A DNA stretch of 64,000 bases, from the NCBI GenBank assembly GCA_016285885.1, contig JAEERP010000001.1, positions 744,001 through 808,000 of the forward strand, given 5' to 3'. This document shows positions 55,331 to 64,000 of this stretch, piece after piece. The notes under the pieces are model-generated. The model searched no databases. It was given only the letters and a program-made list of their open reading frames with translations, and had not been told where the DNA came from. Numbering within the stretch: the stretch's first letter is position 1; every line of letters starts with the position of its first letter. The position numbers and the translations under genes were made by a program. Origin of the DNA: Paludibacteraceae bacterium (GTDB taxonomy: Bacteria; Bacteroidota; Bacteroidia; Bacteroidales; Paludibacteraceae).

Positions 55331-55720
55331 TCAGAAGTTTTTAATTCTTCTTTTAGATTTCAAAACCCTAATCAACAAGGCAATCAAAGCTGAAATTAAT
55401 AAAAGTCCCGATCTATATGGAGTGTACTGGAAACCCGACATACTAACAAAGGTAACAAAAATAAACAGAGAACAAACAAAGACAATCCATACGGACTTCC
55501 TGCTCCCTTTGAAGAAAAAGGTTGAAATGGGATTACCGAAAGCCACAAGGACGCATAACAGACCCAAAGAATACCTGTAGAGCAATCCCCATCCCAAATC
55601 CGGCTTAGCGGATAGGAAGTGTTGTCGAATATGCAATGCTATTTCACAGATTAACAAATACGTAACAATCTGAATCAGACTCACAATCAGTGTTTTTATC
55701 CAAGGTTTCAACTCAGCCAT
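55331..55720 (-). CDS. uncharacterised four-helix membrane protein
   Basis: 129 residues with four predicted membrane helices (about 9-28, 45-64, 74-95, 102-120) and a basic C-terminus (KSKRRIKNF). No family recognised. It is the first gene of the minus-strand accessory run; its stop lies 4 bp before the fusion gene start. A membrane immunity protein against a pore-forming toxin would fit size and context, but nothing in the sequence proves this. Confidence 0.6.
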   Translation of the reverse strand: MAELKPWIKTLIVSLIQIVTYLLICEIALHIRQHFLSAKPDLGWGLLYRYSLGLLCVLVAFGNPISTFFFKGSRKSVWIVFVCSLFIFVTFVSMSGFQYTPYRSGLLLISALIALLIRVLKSKRRIKNF

Positions 55721-56056
55721 TTCTATCTTGTTTTTAATTTTGTTTCACCCCTTCGGGGTTCCAATACCGTCCGTCACCGTTTACAAAACAGGGGTTGACA
55801 CCCCAGCCTGTGATATGTCGCCCACAACCTAGGGCGTTGCCCATGGGCTATATCTGTTTAGGCCTTGCAGACCAATTAACGTGATGCCACAAGTCCCGAA
55901 GGGACGATATATTATAGACAGGGGGGTATGCTAAATTTTCCAATCTTAAATGAAAATTCTGTTCTCATATCGATTGAATTTTGGCCTTGTTTTTCTAACC
56001 TTTCAGGCATTAGAAATCTCCTTTGTAGAAGGGACATCGGGACATCTCCGCAACAA
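55721..56056. other. intergenic region with repeat copy 2 and small hairpins
   Basis: No gene seen. It holds ACCCCTTCGGGGT (about 55747-55759), the second 89-bp repeat (55788-55876), then AGTCCCGAAGGGAC (about 55893-55906) and a stretch of purine runs. These short GC palindromes typify Bacteroidetes intergenic repeats. Confidence 0.7.
55788..55876 (+). repeat. 89-bp intergenic repeat, copy 2 (right edge of the immunity island)
   Basis: Starts ACAGGGGTTGACACCCC, ends GCCTTGCAGACCAAT; differs from copy 1 at three positions near its left end. Same orientation, 3.2 kb apart, with the accessory gene run between. Confidence 0.9.
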
Positions 56057-56086
56057 AAAAGGAAGGACAAACGCCCTTCCTTTTCC
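56054..56086 (-). terminator. Rho-independent terminator of the atp operon
   Basis: Minus strand: AAAAGGAAGG / CCTTCCTTTT stem followed by TTTTGTTG, 22 bp behind the atpG stop. Confidence 0.85.
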
Positions 56087-56107
56087 CTATAGTTTGTAAG
56101 AATTCCT

Positions 56108-56986
56108 CTAATTCTGTAATGCAGCCGCACCACCAACGATGTCAAGCAACTCACTCGTGATCGCTTGCTGACGAGTCTTGTTGTACAAGACGGTCAACTC
56201 GTTGATTAACTCATTAGCATTATCCGTTGCGACCTGCATAGCCACAACACGTGCGCCATGCTCAGAAGCGTTAGAGTCTAACAAGCAAGCATACATTTTC
56301 GTTCTCAACGCCTTAGGAAGCAAAGATTCGAGGATTTCAGCCTTATTAGGTTCGACGATGTAGTCTCCACCCAAATTAGCCGACATGCTCTCATCAGACT
56401 TCAAATCAATCGGCAAGAACGTTTCAGTCGTCAATTTTTGAACCGCGGTATTCTTCAAATGGTGGTAAATCACGATCACTTTATCGTAAACCTTATCCAA
56501 GAACTTTGCCATCACCTCATTCGTCACGACGCTGATTCCCTCGAAAGAAGGGTGGTCTGCCAACTCCACATTGACAGGAACCACATCCACGCCAGAGATC
56601 TTCGTCACGGCATCCTTTACCTTTTTACCGACAGGATAGACCGTGATGTTATCCACAGCATTCGAGCGTTCGTTCTTAATGACGGTGTTCAGTTCCTTGA
56701 TAACATTTGAATTATAGGCTCCACAGAGACTCGAATTAGAAGAAAACACTACAATAGCCACACTCTTGACCTCCCTGACAGCGGAAAAATCAGACTGGAA
56801 GTCACTTTCCGTAGCCAAGAAATTGTTCAAGATTCCATTCAGGCGACTTTGATAAGGCGAGATGTTCTCAATAGCCATCTGAGCCTTCTTCAACTTCGCT
56901 GAAGAGACCATCTTCATCGCTCCGGTAATCTTCTTCGTAGAATTTACCGAACCGATACGTGCTTTAACTTCTTTTAACGATGCCAT
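56108..56986 (-). CDS. atpG: ATP synthase subunit gamma
   Basis: Central rotor stalk of F1, 292 residues. N-terminal [32 protein letters not shown] and C-terminal [35 protein letters not shown] are the two conserved coiled-coil ends. Its ATG lies 23 bp inside the end of atpA in another frame. Last gene of the operon. Confidence 0.96.
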   Translation of the reverse strand: MASLKEVKARIGSVNSTKKITGAMKMVSSAKLKKAQMAIENISPYQSRLNGILNNFLATESDFQSDFSAVREVKSVAIVVFSSNSSLCGAYNSNVIKELNTVIKNERSNAVDNITVYPVGKKVKDAVTKISGVDVVPVNVELADHPSFEGISVVTNEVMAKFLDKVYDKVIVIYHHLKNTAVQKLTTETFLPIDLKSDESMSANLGGDYIVEPNKAEILESLLPKALRTKMYACLLDSNASEHGARVVAMQVATDNANELINELTVLYNKTRQQAITSELLDIVGGAAALQN

Positions 56987-58574
56987 CTGGTACTGTTCCT
57001 AAAATTTGTTTTATAACGACCTGAGACTCCTCTTTGAGGATAGCCTTGATGTTATCATCAATCTTACCTTGTTTCAAGAGATCCAAGACATCCGCTCTGT
57101 GGAGATGTTCCAAACGTTCGATGAAGAGACGCTCGAACTCATGCACAGACTCTACCGGCAATACGTTCAGGATACCTTGCGTACCGCAATAAATAACGGC
57201 AATCTGGTGCTCGACAGGGAACGGAGTATACTGAGGTTGCTTCAGCAATTCAGTGTTACGCACACCCTTATCGATCGTCATCTTCGTGACGGCATCCATA
57301 TCACCACCGAACTTCGTGAAGGACTCCAACTCACGGTACTGAGCCTGGTCGGTCTTCAACGTACCGGCGATAGACTTCATCGCCTTCACCTGAGCACTAC
57401 CACCCACACGAGACACTGAGATACCCACGTTGATGGCAGGACGGATACCTGCGTTGAACATGTTCGTCTCCAAGAAGATCTGACCATCCGTGATGGAGAT
57501 CACATTGGTAGGGATATAAGCGGAAACGTCACCAGCCTGCGTCTCGATGATAGGGAGGGCGGTCAAGGAACCACCACCTTTCACCTTGCCCTTGAGGGAA
57601 GCAGGGAGGTCATTCATCTGTGCGGCCACATTATCATTGCTGATGATCTTAGCGGCACGCTCCAAAAGACGGGAGTGCAGATAGAAGACATCACCTGGAT
57701 AAGCCTCACGACCGGAAGGACGTTTCAAGATCAAGGATACCTCACGGTAAGCGACCGCCTGTTTAGACAAGTCGTCGTAAACCACCAATGCGTGTTTACC
57801 TTGGTCACGGAAATACTCGCCAATGGCAGCGCCCGCAAATGGAGCGTAGTACTGCATGGCGGCAGGGTCGGAAGCCGTAGCGGAGACGATGATCGTATAA
57901 TCCATCGCACCGTACTCCTTCAAGGTATTCACGATATTAGCGACCGTGGAACCCTTTTGACCCACAGCGACATAGATACAATATACAGGGTTACCGGAGA
58001 GGTAAGCCTCCTTTTGGTTGATGATCGTATCGATAGCGATAGCAGTCTTACCCGTCTGACGGTCACCGATAATCAACTCACGTTGACCACGACCGATAGG
58101 AATCATCGCGTCGATCGCCTTCAAACCAGTCTGCAAAGGTTGCTTCACAGGCTCACGATAGATAACGCCCGGAGCCTTACGTTCCAACGGCATCTCCAAC
58201 AAATCACCCTTGATCGGACCGAGTCCGTCGATAGGGTTACCGATTGAGTTCACAACTCGACCGACCATGCCTTCGCCCGTCATGATGGAAGCGATACGAC
58301 GGGTTCTCTTCACCGTGTCGCCCTCGCTGACTTGATCAGTAGGTCCCAGAAGCACGGCACCCACATTGTCTTCCTCCAAGTTCATGACCACCGCGTTCAT
58401 ACCGTTCTCGAACTCAAGGAGCTCGCCTGCCTCAGCGTTCTGCAGTCCGTAGATACGAACCACACCATCGCTTACCTGCAAGACGGTACCAACCTCTTCG
58501 AACTTGACCTTCGTGTCAACCTCTTGAAGTTGCATTTTCAGCACGTCGGATACTTCACTTGCTTTTATAGCCAT
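56964..58574 (-). CDS. atpA: ATP synthase subunit alpha
   Basis: Non-catalytic nucleotide-binding subunit of F1, 536 residues. Walker [16 protein letters not shown] near 172, [12 protein letters not shown] near 205, and the signature [17 protein letters not shown] near 375 with the arginine finger. Overlaps atpG by 23 bp; starts 39 bp after atpH. Confidence 0.97.
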   Translation of the reverse strand: MAIKASEVSDVLKMQLQEVDTKVKFEEVGTVLQVSDGVVRIYGLQNAEAGELLEFENGMNAVVMNLEEDNVGAVLLGPTDQVSEGDTVKRTRRIASIMTGEGMVGRVVNSIGNPIDGLGPIKGDLLEMPLERKAPGVIYREPVKQPLQTGLKAIDAMIPIGRGQRELIIGDRQTGKTAIAIDTIINQKEAYLSGNPVYCIYVAVGQKGSTVANIVNTLKEYGAMDYTIIVSATASDPAAMQYYAPFAGAAIGEYFRDQGKHALVVYDDLSKQAVAYREVSLILKRPSGREAYPGDVFYLHSRLLERAAKIISNDNVAAQMNDLPASLKGKVKGGGSLTALPIIETQAGDVSAYIPTNVISITDGQIFLETNMFNAGIRPAINVGISVSRVGGSAQVKAMKSIAGTLKTDQAQYRELESFTKFGGDMDAVTKMTIDKGVRNTELLKQPQYTPFPVEHQIAVIYCGTQGILNVLPVESVHEFERLFIERLEHLHRADVLDLLKQGKIDDNIKAILKEESQVVIKQILGTVPDGIVKRS

Positions 58575-58613
58575 AAAAATAATTTCTTTAATAAATTAAA
58601 AACCGAAAAAACC

Positions 58614-59168
58614 TCAAGCATCCTTAGCGTTGTCGTTGAGCAAGGAATCCCTTACGCTCCTCAACTGGCCTCTGATGCTGGCATCCAATTGGTACGTTTC
58701 AACATTGAGGATGAAACCGCCAATCAGATCCGGATTTACAGAAGTTTCAAATTCGACGGAACCCGTGGAGACCGTCTCCACAGCCTTACGCATACGTGCA
58801 ATTTCAGCGTCGCTGACTGGGCTCGCCGTCACCAGTTCGCTAATCACGATGTTCTTTTCCTTGCGGTAAAGATCCTGATAAACCAAACTGATGCCTTGAA
58901 AATACTCTTCTCGTTTGTTCTCGATGACAATATCCACGAAACGTTTAAATTCCGAGCATACATCGGTACCTGCAGCGGTGATAAGTAAGTCCACTTTCTT
59001 TTGCCTAGAAATAGTCGGGTTAATCATCGCCTCACGCAATTGTGGGACGGTGAGGAAACTCGAAGAGACAAGTTTCATCGCCTCGTAAACATCCGTTTCA
59101 TGTTTACTCTCTTCCGCAAACTTGTATAGAGCCTTTGCGTATCTTGCTGAAATTTTACCTGTATTCAT
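58614..59168 (-). CDS. atpH: ATP synthase subunit delta
   Basis: Peripheral-stalk connector (OSCP), 184 residues. ISARYAKALYKFAEES at the N-terminus and the C-terminal LIGGFILNVETYQLDASIRGQLRSVRDSLL are the family marks. Five bp downstream of atpF. Confidence 0.95.
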   Translation of the reverse strand: MNTGKISARYAKALYKFAEESKHETDVYEAMKLVSSSFLTVPQLREAMINPTISRQKKVDLLITAAGTDVCSEFKRFVDIVIENKREEYFQGISLVYQDLYRKEKNIVISELVTASPVSDAEIARMRKAVETVSTGSVEFETSVNPDLIGGFILNVETYQLDASIRGQLRSVRDSLLNDNAKDA

Positions 59169-59173
59169 CGAAC

Positions 59174-59674
59174 TTACGATTTAGCAATATTTACCTCATC
59201 CAAATATTTGTTGATCATGTCAGTCTGCGCCTTCGCATCCTTCAACTCGCCTCGAATGATCTTTTCAGCGATATCCACGGAGAGTTGAGCCACTTGCGAG
59301 CGTATATCTTTAATGGCATTATCCTTTTCTAGTTGGATGCTCTCTTTTGCGCTATCCATGATCTTGTTCGCCTCCGCAACTGCCTGCGTCTTAGCGTCCG
59401 AAATCATTTGGTCCTTCAGCCTGGAAGCCTCCTTCAACATCTCGAGACGCTCATTCTTGGCTTCTGAAAGGAGCCTTTCCGCAGCCTCTTTGGTGTTAGC
59501 CAAAGCCGCGTTGGCTTCGTCAGCCTTCTTGAGCGAATCTTCGATGTACTTCCCTCGCTCCTCGATCATCCCAACGATAGCGGGCCACCCCCACTTTCCT
59601 AAGATGAAAGCCACAGCCAGGAAGCATAGAAGCATCCAGAATAATAGACCGGGATCTGGTGTCAGTAATGACAT
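59174..59674 (-). CDS. atpF: ATP synthase subunit b
   Basis: Peripheral stalk, 166 residues: one membrane helix (about 10-30, LLFWMLLCFLAVAFILGKWGWP) then a long charged coiled coil with EEAN-like heptads to the C-terminus. 22 bp after atpE. Confidence 0.95.
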   Translation of the reverse strand: MSLLTPDPGLLFWMLLCFLAVAFILGKWGWPAIVGMIEERGKYIEDSLKKADEANAALANTKEAAERLLSEAKNERLEMLKEASRLKDQMISDAKTQAVAEANKIMDSAKESIQLEKDNAIKDIRSQVAQLSVDIAEKIIRGELKDAKAQTDMINKYLDEVNIAKS

Positions 59675-59696
59675 AACTTTTCAGTTTTATAGTTAA

Positions 59697-59960
59697 TTAC
59701 ATGAGCAAAGCCAAGATTGCAACGATGATAGCCAAGAATGCCACACCCTCGACCAAAGCCGCTGCCACAATCATGTTGCTTCGGATATCACCGGATGCCT
59801 CTGGTTGACGACCGATAGCCTCCATTGCAGATCCACCAATTTTACCAATACCGATACCTGCTCCGATTGCCGCGATACCTGCTCCGATTGCTGCTCCCAA
59901 TTTTGCAGTTGCAGCACCTGCTGCTGCCGCTGCTGCTGCTTGTAATAAAATACTCAACAT
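59697..59960 (-). CDS. atpE: ATP synthase subunit c (rotor ring), H+-type
   Basis: Ring-forming hairpin proteolipid, 87 residues. Two helices joined by the conserved RQPE loop (51-54); the ion-binding carboxylate is Glu71. Aligned with the Na+-type Ilyobacter c-subunit, the Na+ ligands Gln32, Ser66 and Tyr70 correspond to Ile38, Gly72 and Leu76, so the ring should carry protons. A run of alanines precedes helix 1. Confidence 0.95.
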   Translation of the reverse strand: MLSILLQAAAAAAAGAATAKLGAAIGAGIAAIGAGIGIGKIGGSAMEAIGRQPEASGDIRSNMIVAAALVEGVAFLAIIVAILALLM

Positions 59961-60027
59961 AGTCTTAAAAAATTTAATTGTTATTTAATAATTATTATTT
60001 ATTCTAAAAAAACACTTTATCATTTCA

Positions 60028-61122
60028 TTATTCCTCTTCCTCCACCTGCGCCATTCCGATGAACAAGGCGGAAAGAGTCATGAACACATATGCCTGGATG
60101 AAACAAACCAAGCACTCCAACAAGGACATGAACACTACCAACAGAACGGAGATGACCGAAACACCCAAGCCTGCGGCGATGCTCATCTGAGAGAACACGA
60201 ATATCAAACCGATCAACACCAACACCATCACGTGTCCCGCGAACATGTTCGCGAAGAGACGTATGCAGAGGGCGATAGGCTTCGTGAAGATACCCAACAC
60301 CTCGATGAACTGCATGATAGGAACTGGCATTTTCAAACCGATCGGCACATGTGGCCAAAAGATATCCTTCCAATAGGCCTTCGTTCCGAAGATGTTCGTC
60401 AACAAGAAGGTCAACACAGCAAGCACCATGGTAACCGCAATGTTACCCGTCAAGTTCGCACCTCCAGGGAAGATTGGAATGATACCCAAAACGTTGTTGA
60501 TGAAGATGAAGAAGAAGACCGTCAGCAAATAGGCGGAGAACTTCCTGTAATTCTTACCAACACTTGGCTTGATGATATCGTCATGCAAAGAGACGATGAG
60601 CGGTTCCAGAATCGCCTGGAGGCCCGTAGGCTTGCAATAGCCCGTTTCCTTGCACTTGTTATACTTCTTTGCGATGGAGAGGAAGATGATCAACAGAAGT
60701 GCGCAACTAATCAGCAAAGAGACCACGTCCTTCGTGATGGACAAATCCACCGGACGTTGTCCCGTAGACACCTCGATGATCTTTCCGGCATTGTCGCCTT
60801 CCTCCGCGATTTTATATCCATTGTACTCCGTGTAATGGCCTTCGTGGCCCAATCGGGAAGCACAAAAGACGTTCAAACCGTTCTCCCCATAGACGATACA
60901 AGGAAGAGGAATGGAGATATGCGTCTCGCCAATCGTCGTAATATGCCAGTTGTAGGCATCGCCGATATGTCCGAAAACCATCTCCTTCAGGTCTAATTCC
61001 TTTTTCGTCTCTGAATCATGGGAAGCGAAAGCCACGATGCCCAAGACACCCAGGATGCATAGCAATGCGATGAAGAGCACCTTTCCCGTTTGACCCATCG
61101 TTTTGTTTATGGACTGACTCAT
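60028..61122 (-). CDS. atpB: ATP synthase subunit a
   Basis: Proton-channel subunit, 364 residues, longer than the about 270 of E. coli because of an extracytoplasmic insert (about 35-120) after a first helix, usual in Bacteroidetes. The essential arginine lies in PIALCIRLFANMFAGHVM. A polar KKYNKCKETGYCKPTG loop precedes the channel helices. It is separated from atpE by 67 bp, the largest gap in the operon apart from promoters. Confidence 0.95.
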   Translation of the reverse strand: MSQSINKTMGQTGKVLFIALLCILGVLGIVAFASHDSETKKELDLKEMVFGHIGDAYNWHITTIGETHISIPLPCIVYGENGLNVFCASRLGHEGHYTEYNGYKIAEEGDNAGKIIEVSTGQRPVDLSITKDVVSLLISCALLLIIFLSIAKKYNKCKETGYCKPTGLQAILEPLIVSLHDDIIKPSVGKNYRKFSAYLLTVFFFIFINNVLGIIPIFPGGANLTGNIAVTMVLAVLTFLLTNIFGTKAYWKDIFWPHVPIGLKMPVPIMQFIEVLGIFTKPIALCIRLFANMFAGHVMVLVLIGLIFVFSQMSIAAGLGVSVISVLLVVFMSLLECLVCFIQAYVFMTLSALFIGMAQVEEEE

Positions 61123-61136
61123 TTTGAAAAAATCCT

Positions 61137-61514
61137 TTATTTAAGTTTCGTGAGGGCAATCGCCTCAAATACTAAGTATATCATAAAAAAGACACCGAAT
61201 ATAACCAGAAACGGTAAGAGTAACTCTCGGTTGAAAAAGCCATATATTGCCACGACCAAGACGGATAATATAATCTTCAAGCCCTGTAAAACCATGTAAG
61301 CTCGCGTATACTTCACCGCATCGTTCCTCACTCCCTCCAACGCCAGGAAGGTAATCACGCCAAAGAGGCAGAAAAAAGCGGAGGAAAGGGCAATCGCCGG
61401 CTTTGCGCCCGAGTATTCAGGGAAACGAGTGTCTATCAAAAAGTTGGCGACAAAAGACGTCAGTGATAAAAGCACCACCATAGCCACTTCCGCCATGATA
61501 ACAGCACGCCTCAT
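61137..61514 (-). CDS. AtpI-like four-helix membrane protein of the atp operon
   Basis: 125 residues, four membrane helices (about 7-26, 40-60, 75-95, 99-120). Weakly conserved protein found at this place in Bacteroidetes atp operons, between atpC and atpB. By position and topology it may match AtpI, which helps c-ring assembly, but I see no decisive motif. Six bp after atpC, 14 bp before atpB. Confidence 0.65.
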   Translation of the reverse strand: MRRAVIMAEVAMVVLLSLTSFVANFLIDTRFPEYSGAKPAIALSSAFFCLFGVITFLALEGVRNDAVKYTRAYMVLQGLKIILSVLVVAIYGFFNRELLLPFLVIFGVFFMIYLVFEAIALTKLK

Positions 61515-61520
61515 TCCACC

Positions 61521-61766
61521 CTACTCGATTACATTCTCAATACATACGGAAATCTCATCGTTCTTCACCTCCGCGAATCCTCCATCCACATTCAAGGAAG
61601 TCTCGGCACCCTCAGCCACATAGGTGATTCGGCCGGCCTTCAAGGACGAGATAAGGGCCGCATGGCGAGGCAGAACGGTGAATCTTCCGGCAGCTCCCGG
61701 AAGGCTCACGGATTCCACTTCTCCAGAGAAGACCAATTTGTCCGGTGATATGATTTCTAATTTCAT
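61521..61766 (-). CDS. atpC: ATP synthase subunit epsilon (short form)
   Basis: 81 residues, only the N-terminal beta-sandwich domain (LEIISPDKLVFSGEVESVSLPGAAGRFTVLPRHAALISSLK). The C-terminal inhibitory helical hairpin of E. coli-type epsilon is absent, as usual for Bacteroidetes. Eight bp after atpD. Confidence 0.95.
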   Translation of the reverse strand: MKLEIISPDKLVFSGEVESVSLPGAAGRFTVLPRHAALISSLKAGRITYVAEGAETSLNVDGGFAEVKNDEISVCIENVIE

Positions 61767-61774
61767 GACACTGA

Positions 61775-63617
<1,843 letters not shown>

Positions 63618-64000
63618 ATGAAATACAATAGAGTTCTTACCATTGCGGGAAGCGACTCGGGAGGAGGCGCCGGCATACAAGCCGACATCAAGACAATTTC
63701 AGCGTGCGGTTGCTACGCCGCATCCGCTATCACGGCCATCACTGTACAGAACACCTTGGGTGTCGAGCAAGTACAAGGATTGCCCATCGAGATCGTCGGT
63801 GGACAAATCGAAGCGGTGCTCTCTGACATCGGTGCGGACAGCATCAAAATAGGCATGCTCCACTCCTCGGAGGTGATTCGCTGCATCGCCGGGAAACTGA
63901 GGAAGTTCAGCGACATCCGTAATGTGGTACTGGATCCCGTCATGGTCTCGACCTCGGGACACAGACTGATTGAGGAGAGCGCTATCGAAACGCTCAAGAA
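63618..64000 (+). CDS. thiD: hydroxymethylpyrimidine/phosphomethylpyrimidine kinase, 3' end off the window
   Basis: Thiamine-pathway kinase of the ribokinase fold. The 127 residues visible open with MKYNRVLTIAGSDSGGGAGIQADIKT, then GCYAASAITAITVQNTLGV and LDPVMVSTSGH near 109, all canonical for ThiD. GAGAAAAAAG lies just before ATG 63618. The remaining about 140 residues continue past base 64000. Confidence 0.93.
   Translation, partial: MKYNRVLTIAGSDSGGGAGIQADIKTISACGCYAASAITAITVQNTLGVEQVQGLPIEIVGGQIEAVLSDIGADSIKIGMLHSSEVIRCIAGKLRKFSDIRNVVLDPVMVSTSGHRLIEESAIETLK

Overview
The window comes from a member of the Bacteroidetes, most likely the order Bacteroidales. Evidence: a fused LpxC-FabZ gene; a complete Na+-translocating NqrABCDEF; secreted proteins ending in type IX secretion (T9SS) sorting domains; an F-type ATPase cluster in the order atpD-atpC-atpI-like-atpB-atpE-atpF-atpH-atpA-atpG; a Porin_10 outer-membrane protein; and many promoters matching the Bacteroidetes consensus TTTG-N19/21-TAnnTTTG. 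I cannot fix the genus; the interpain-like C10 protease and the gene repertoire would fit a Prevotella-like lineage.

Layout. 1-3.8 kb (minus): paaK, a double ACT protein, a YjdF-like membrane protein and a truncated putative porin. 3.9-5.1 kb: purM. 5.2-13.2 kb (plus): a type I restriction-modification operon, hsdM - DUF1016 nuclease - hsdS - GxxExxY protein - hsdR, in which the GxxExxY gene sits between two blocks of related palindromic repeats. 13.6-19.4 kb: a large T9SS-exported CotH-kinase protein, a vWA lipoprotein and an SMP-30-like lipoprotein. 19.7-21.7 kb: prfA and a cysteine synthase. 22-33.3 kb: an almost gap-free minus-strand run, pyrF - HD hydrolase - lpxD - lpxC/fabZ - lpxA - nqrABCDEF. 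33.5-37.2 kb: a DUF2147 protein, groES-groEL and an uncharacterised lipoprotein with a caspase-like His/Cys signature. 37.4-42.2 kb: aspartate aminotransferase-like enzyme, LolCE-type permease, tgt and an LptF/G permease. 42.3-47 kb: PhoH-like ATPase, folC and a C10 protease. 47.2-50 kb: four near-identical tRNA-Val(TAC) genes, ispD and asnS. 50.2-52.5 kb: a GLUG-type surface protein. 52.6-55.9 kb: a small accessory island bounded by two 89-bp direct repeats and holding two Imm50-like paralogues, two membrane proteins and a fusion of an FSMPD-like domain with a CdiI_2-like immunity domain. 56.1-63.3 kb: the ATP synthase operon. 63.6 kb to the end: the start of thiD.

How the parts work together. 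Most of the window is housekeeping: purine and pyrimidine synthesis, lipid A, Na+-coupled respiration, ATP synthesis, chaperonins and translation. The Nqr complex exports Na+, whereas the ATP synthase c-subunit lacks the Na+ ligands of Na+-type rings, so Na+ and H+ circuits probably coexist.

The accessory parts are conflict systems. They are the restriction operon with its extra nuclease and repeat-bounded GxxExxY cassette, and the orphan immunity island near 53-55 kb with no recognisable toxin. These two regions, plus the lipoprotein near 36.4 kb and a Tgt lacking its zinc cysteines, are the most worthwhile leads. No rRNA, CRISPR array, IS transposase or prophage was seen.
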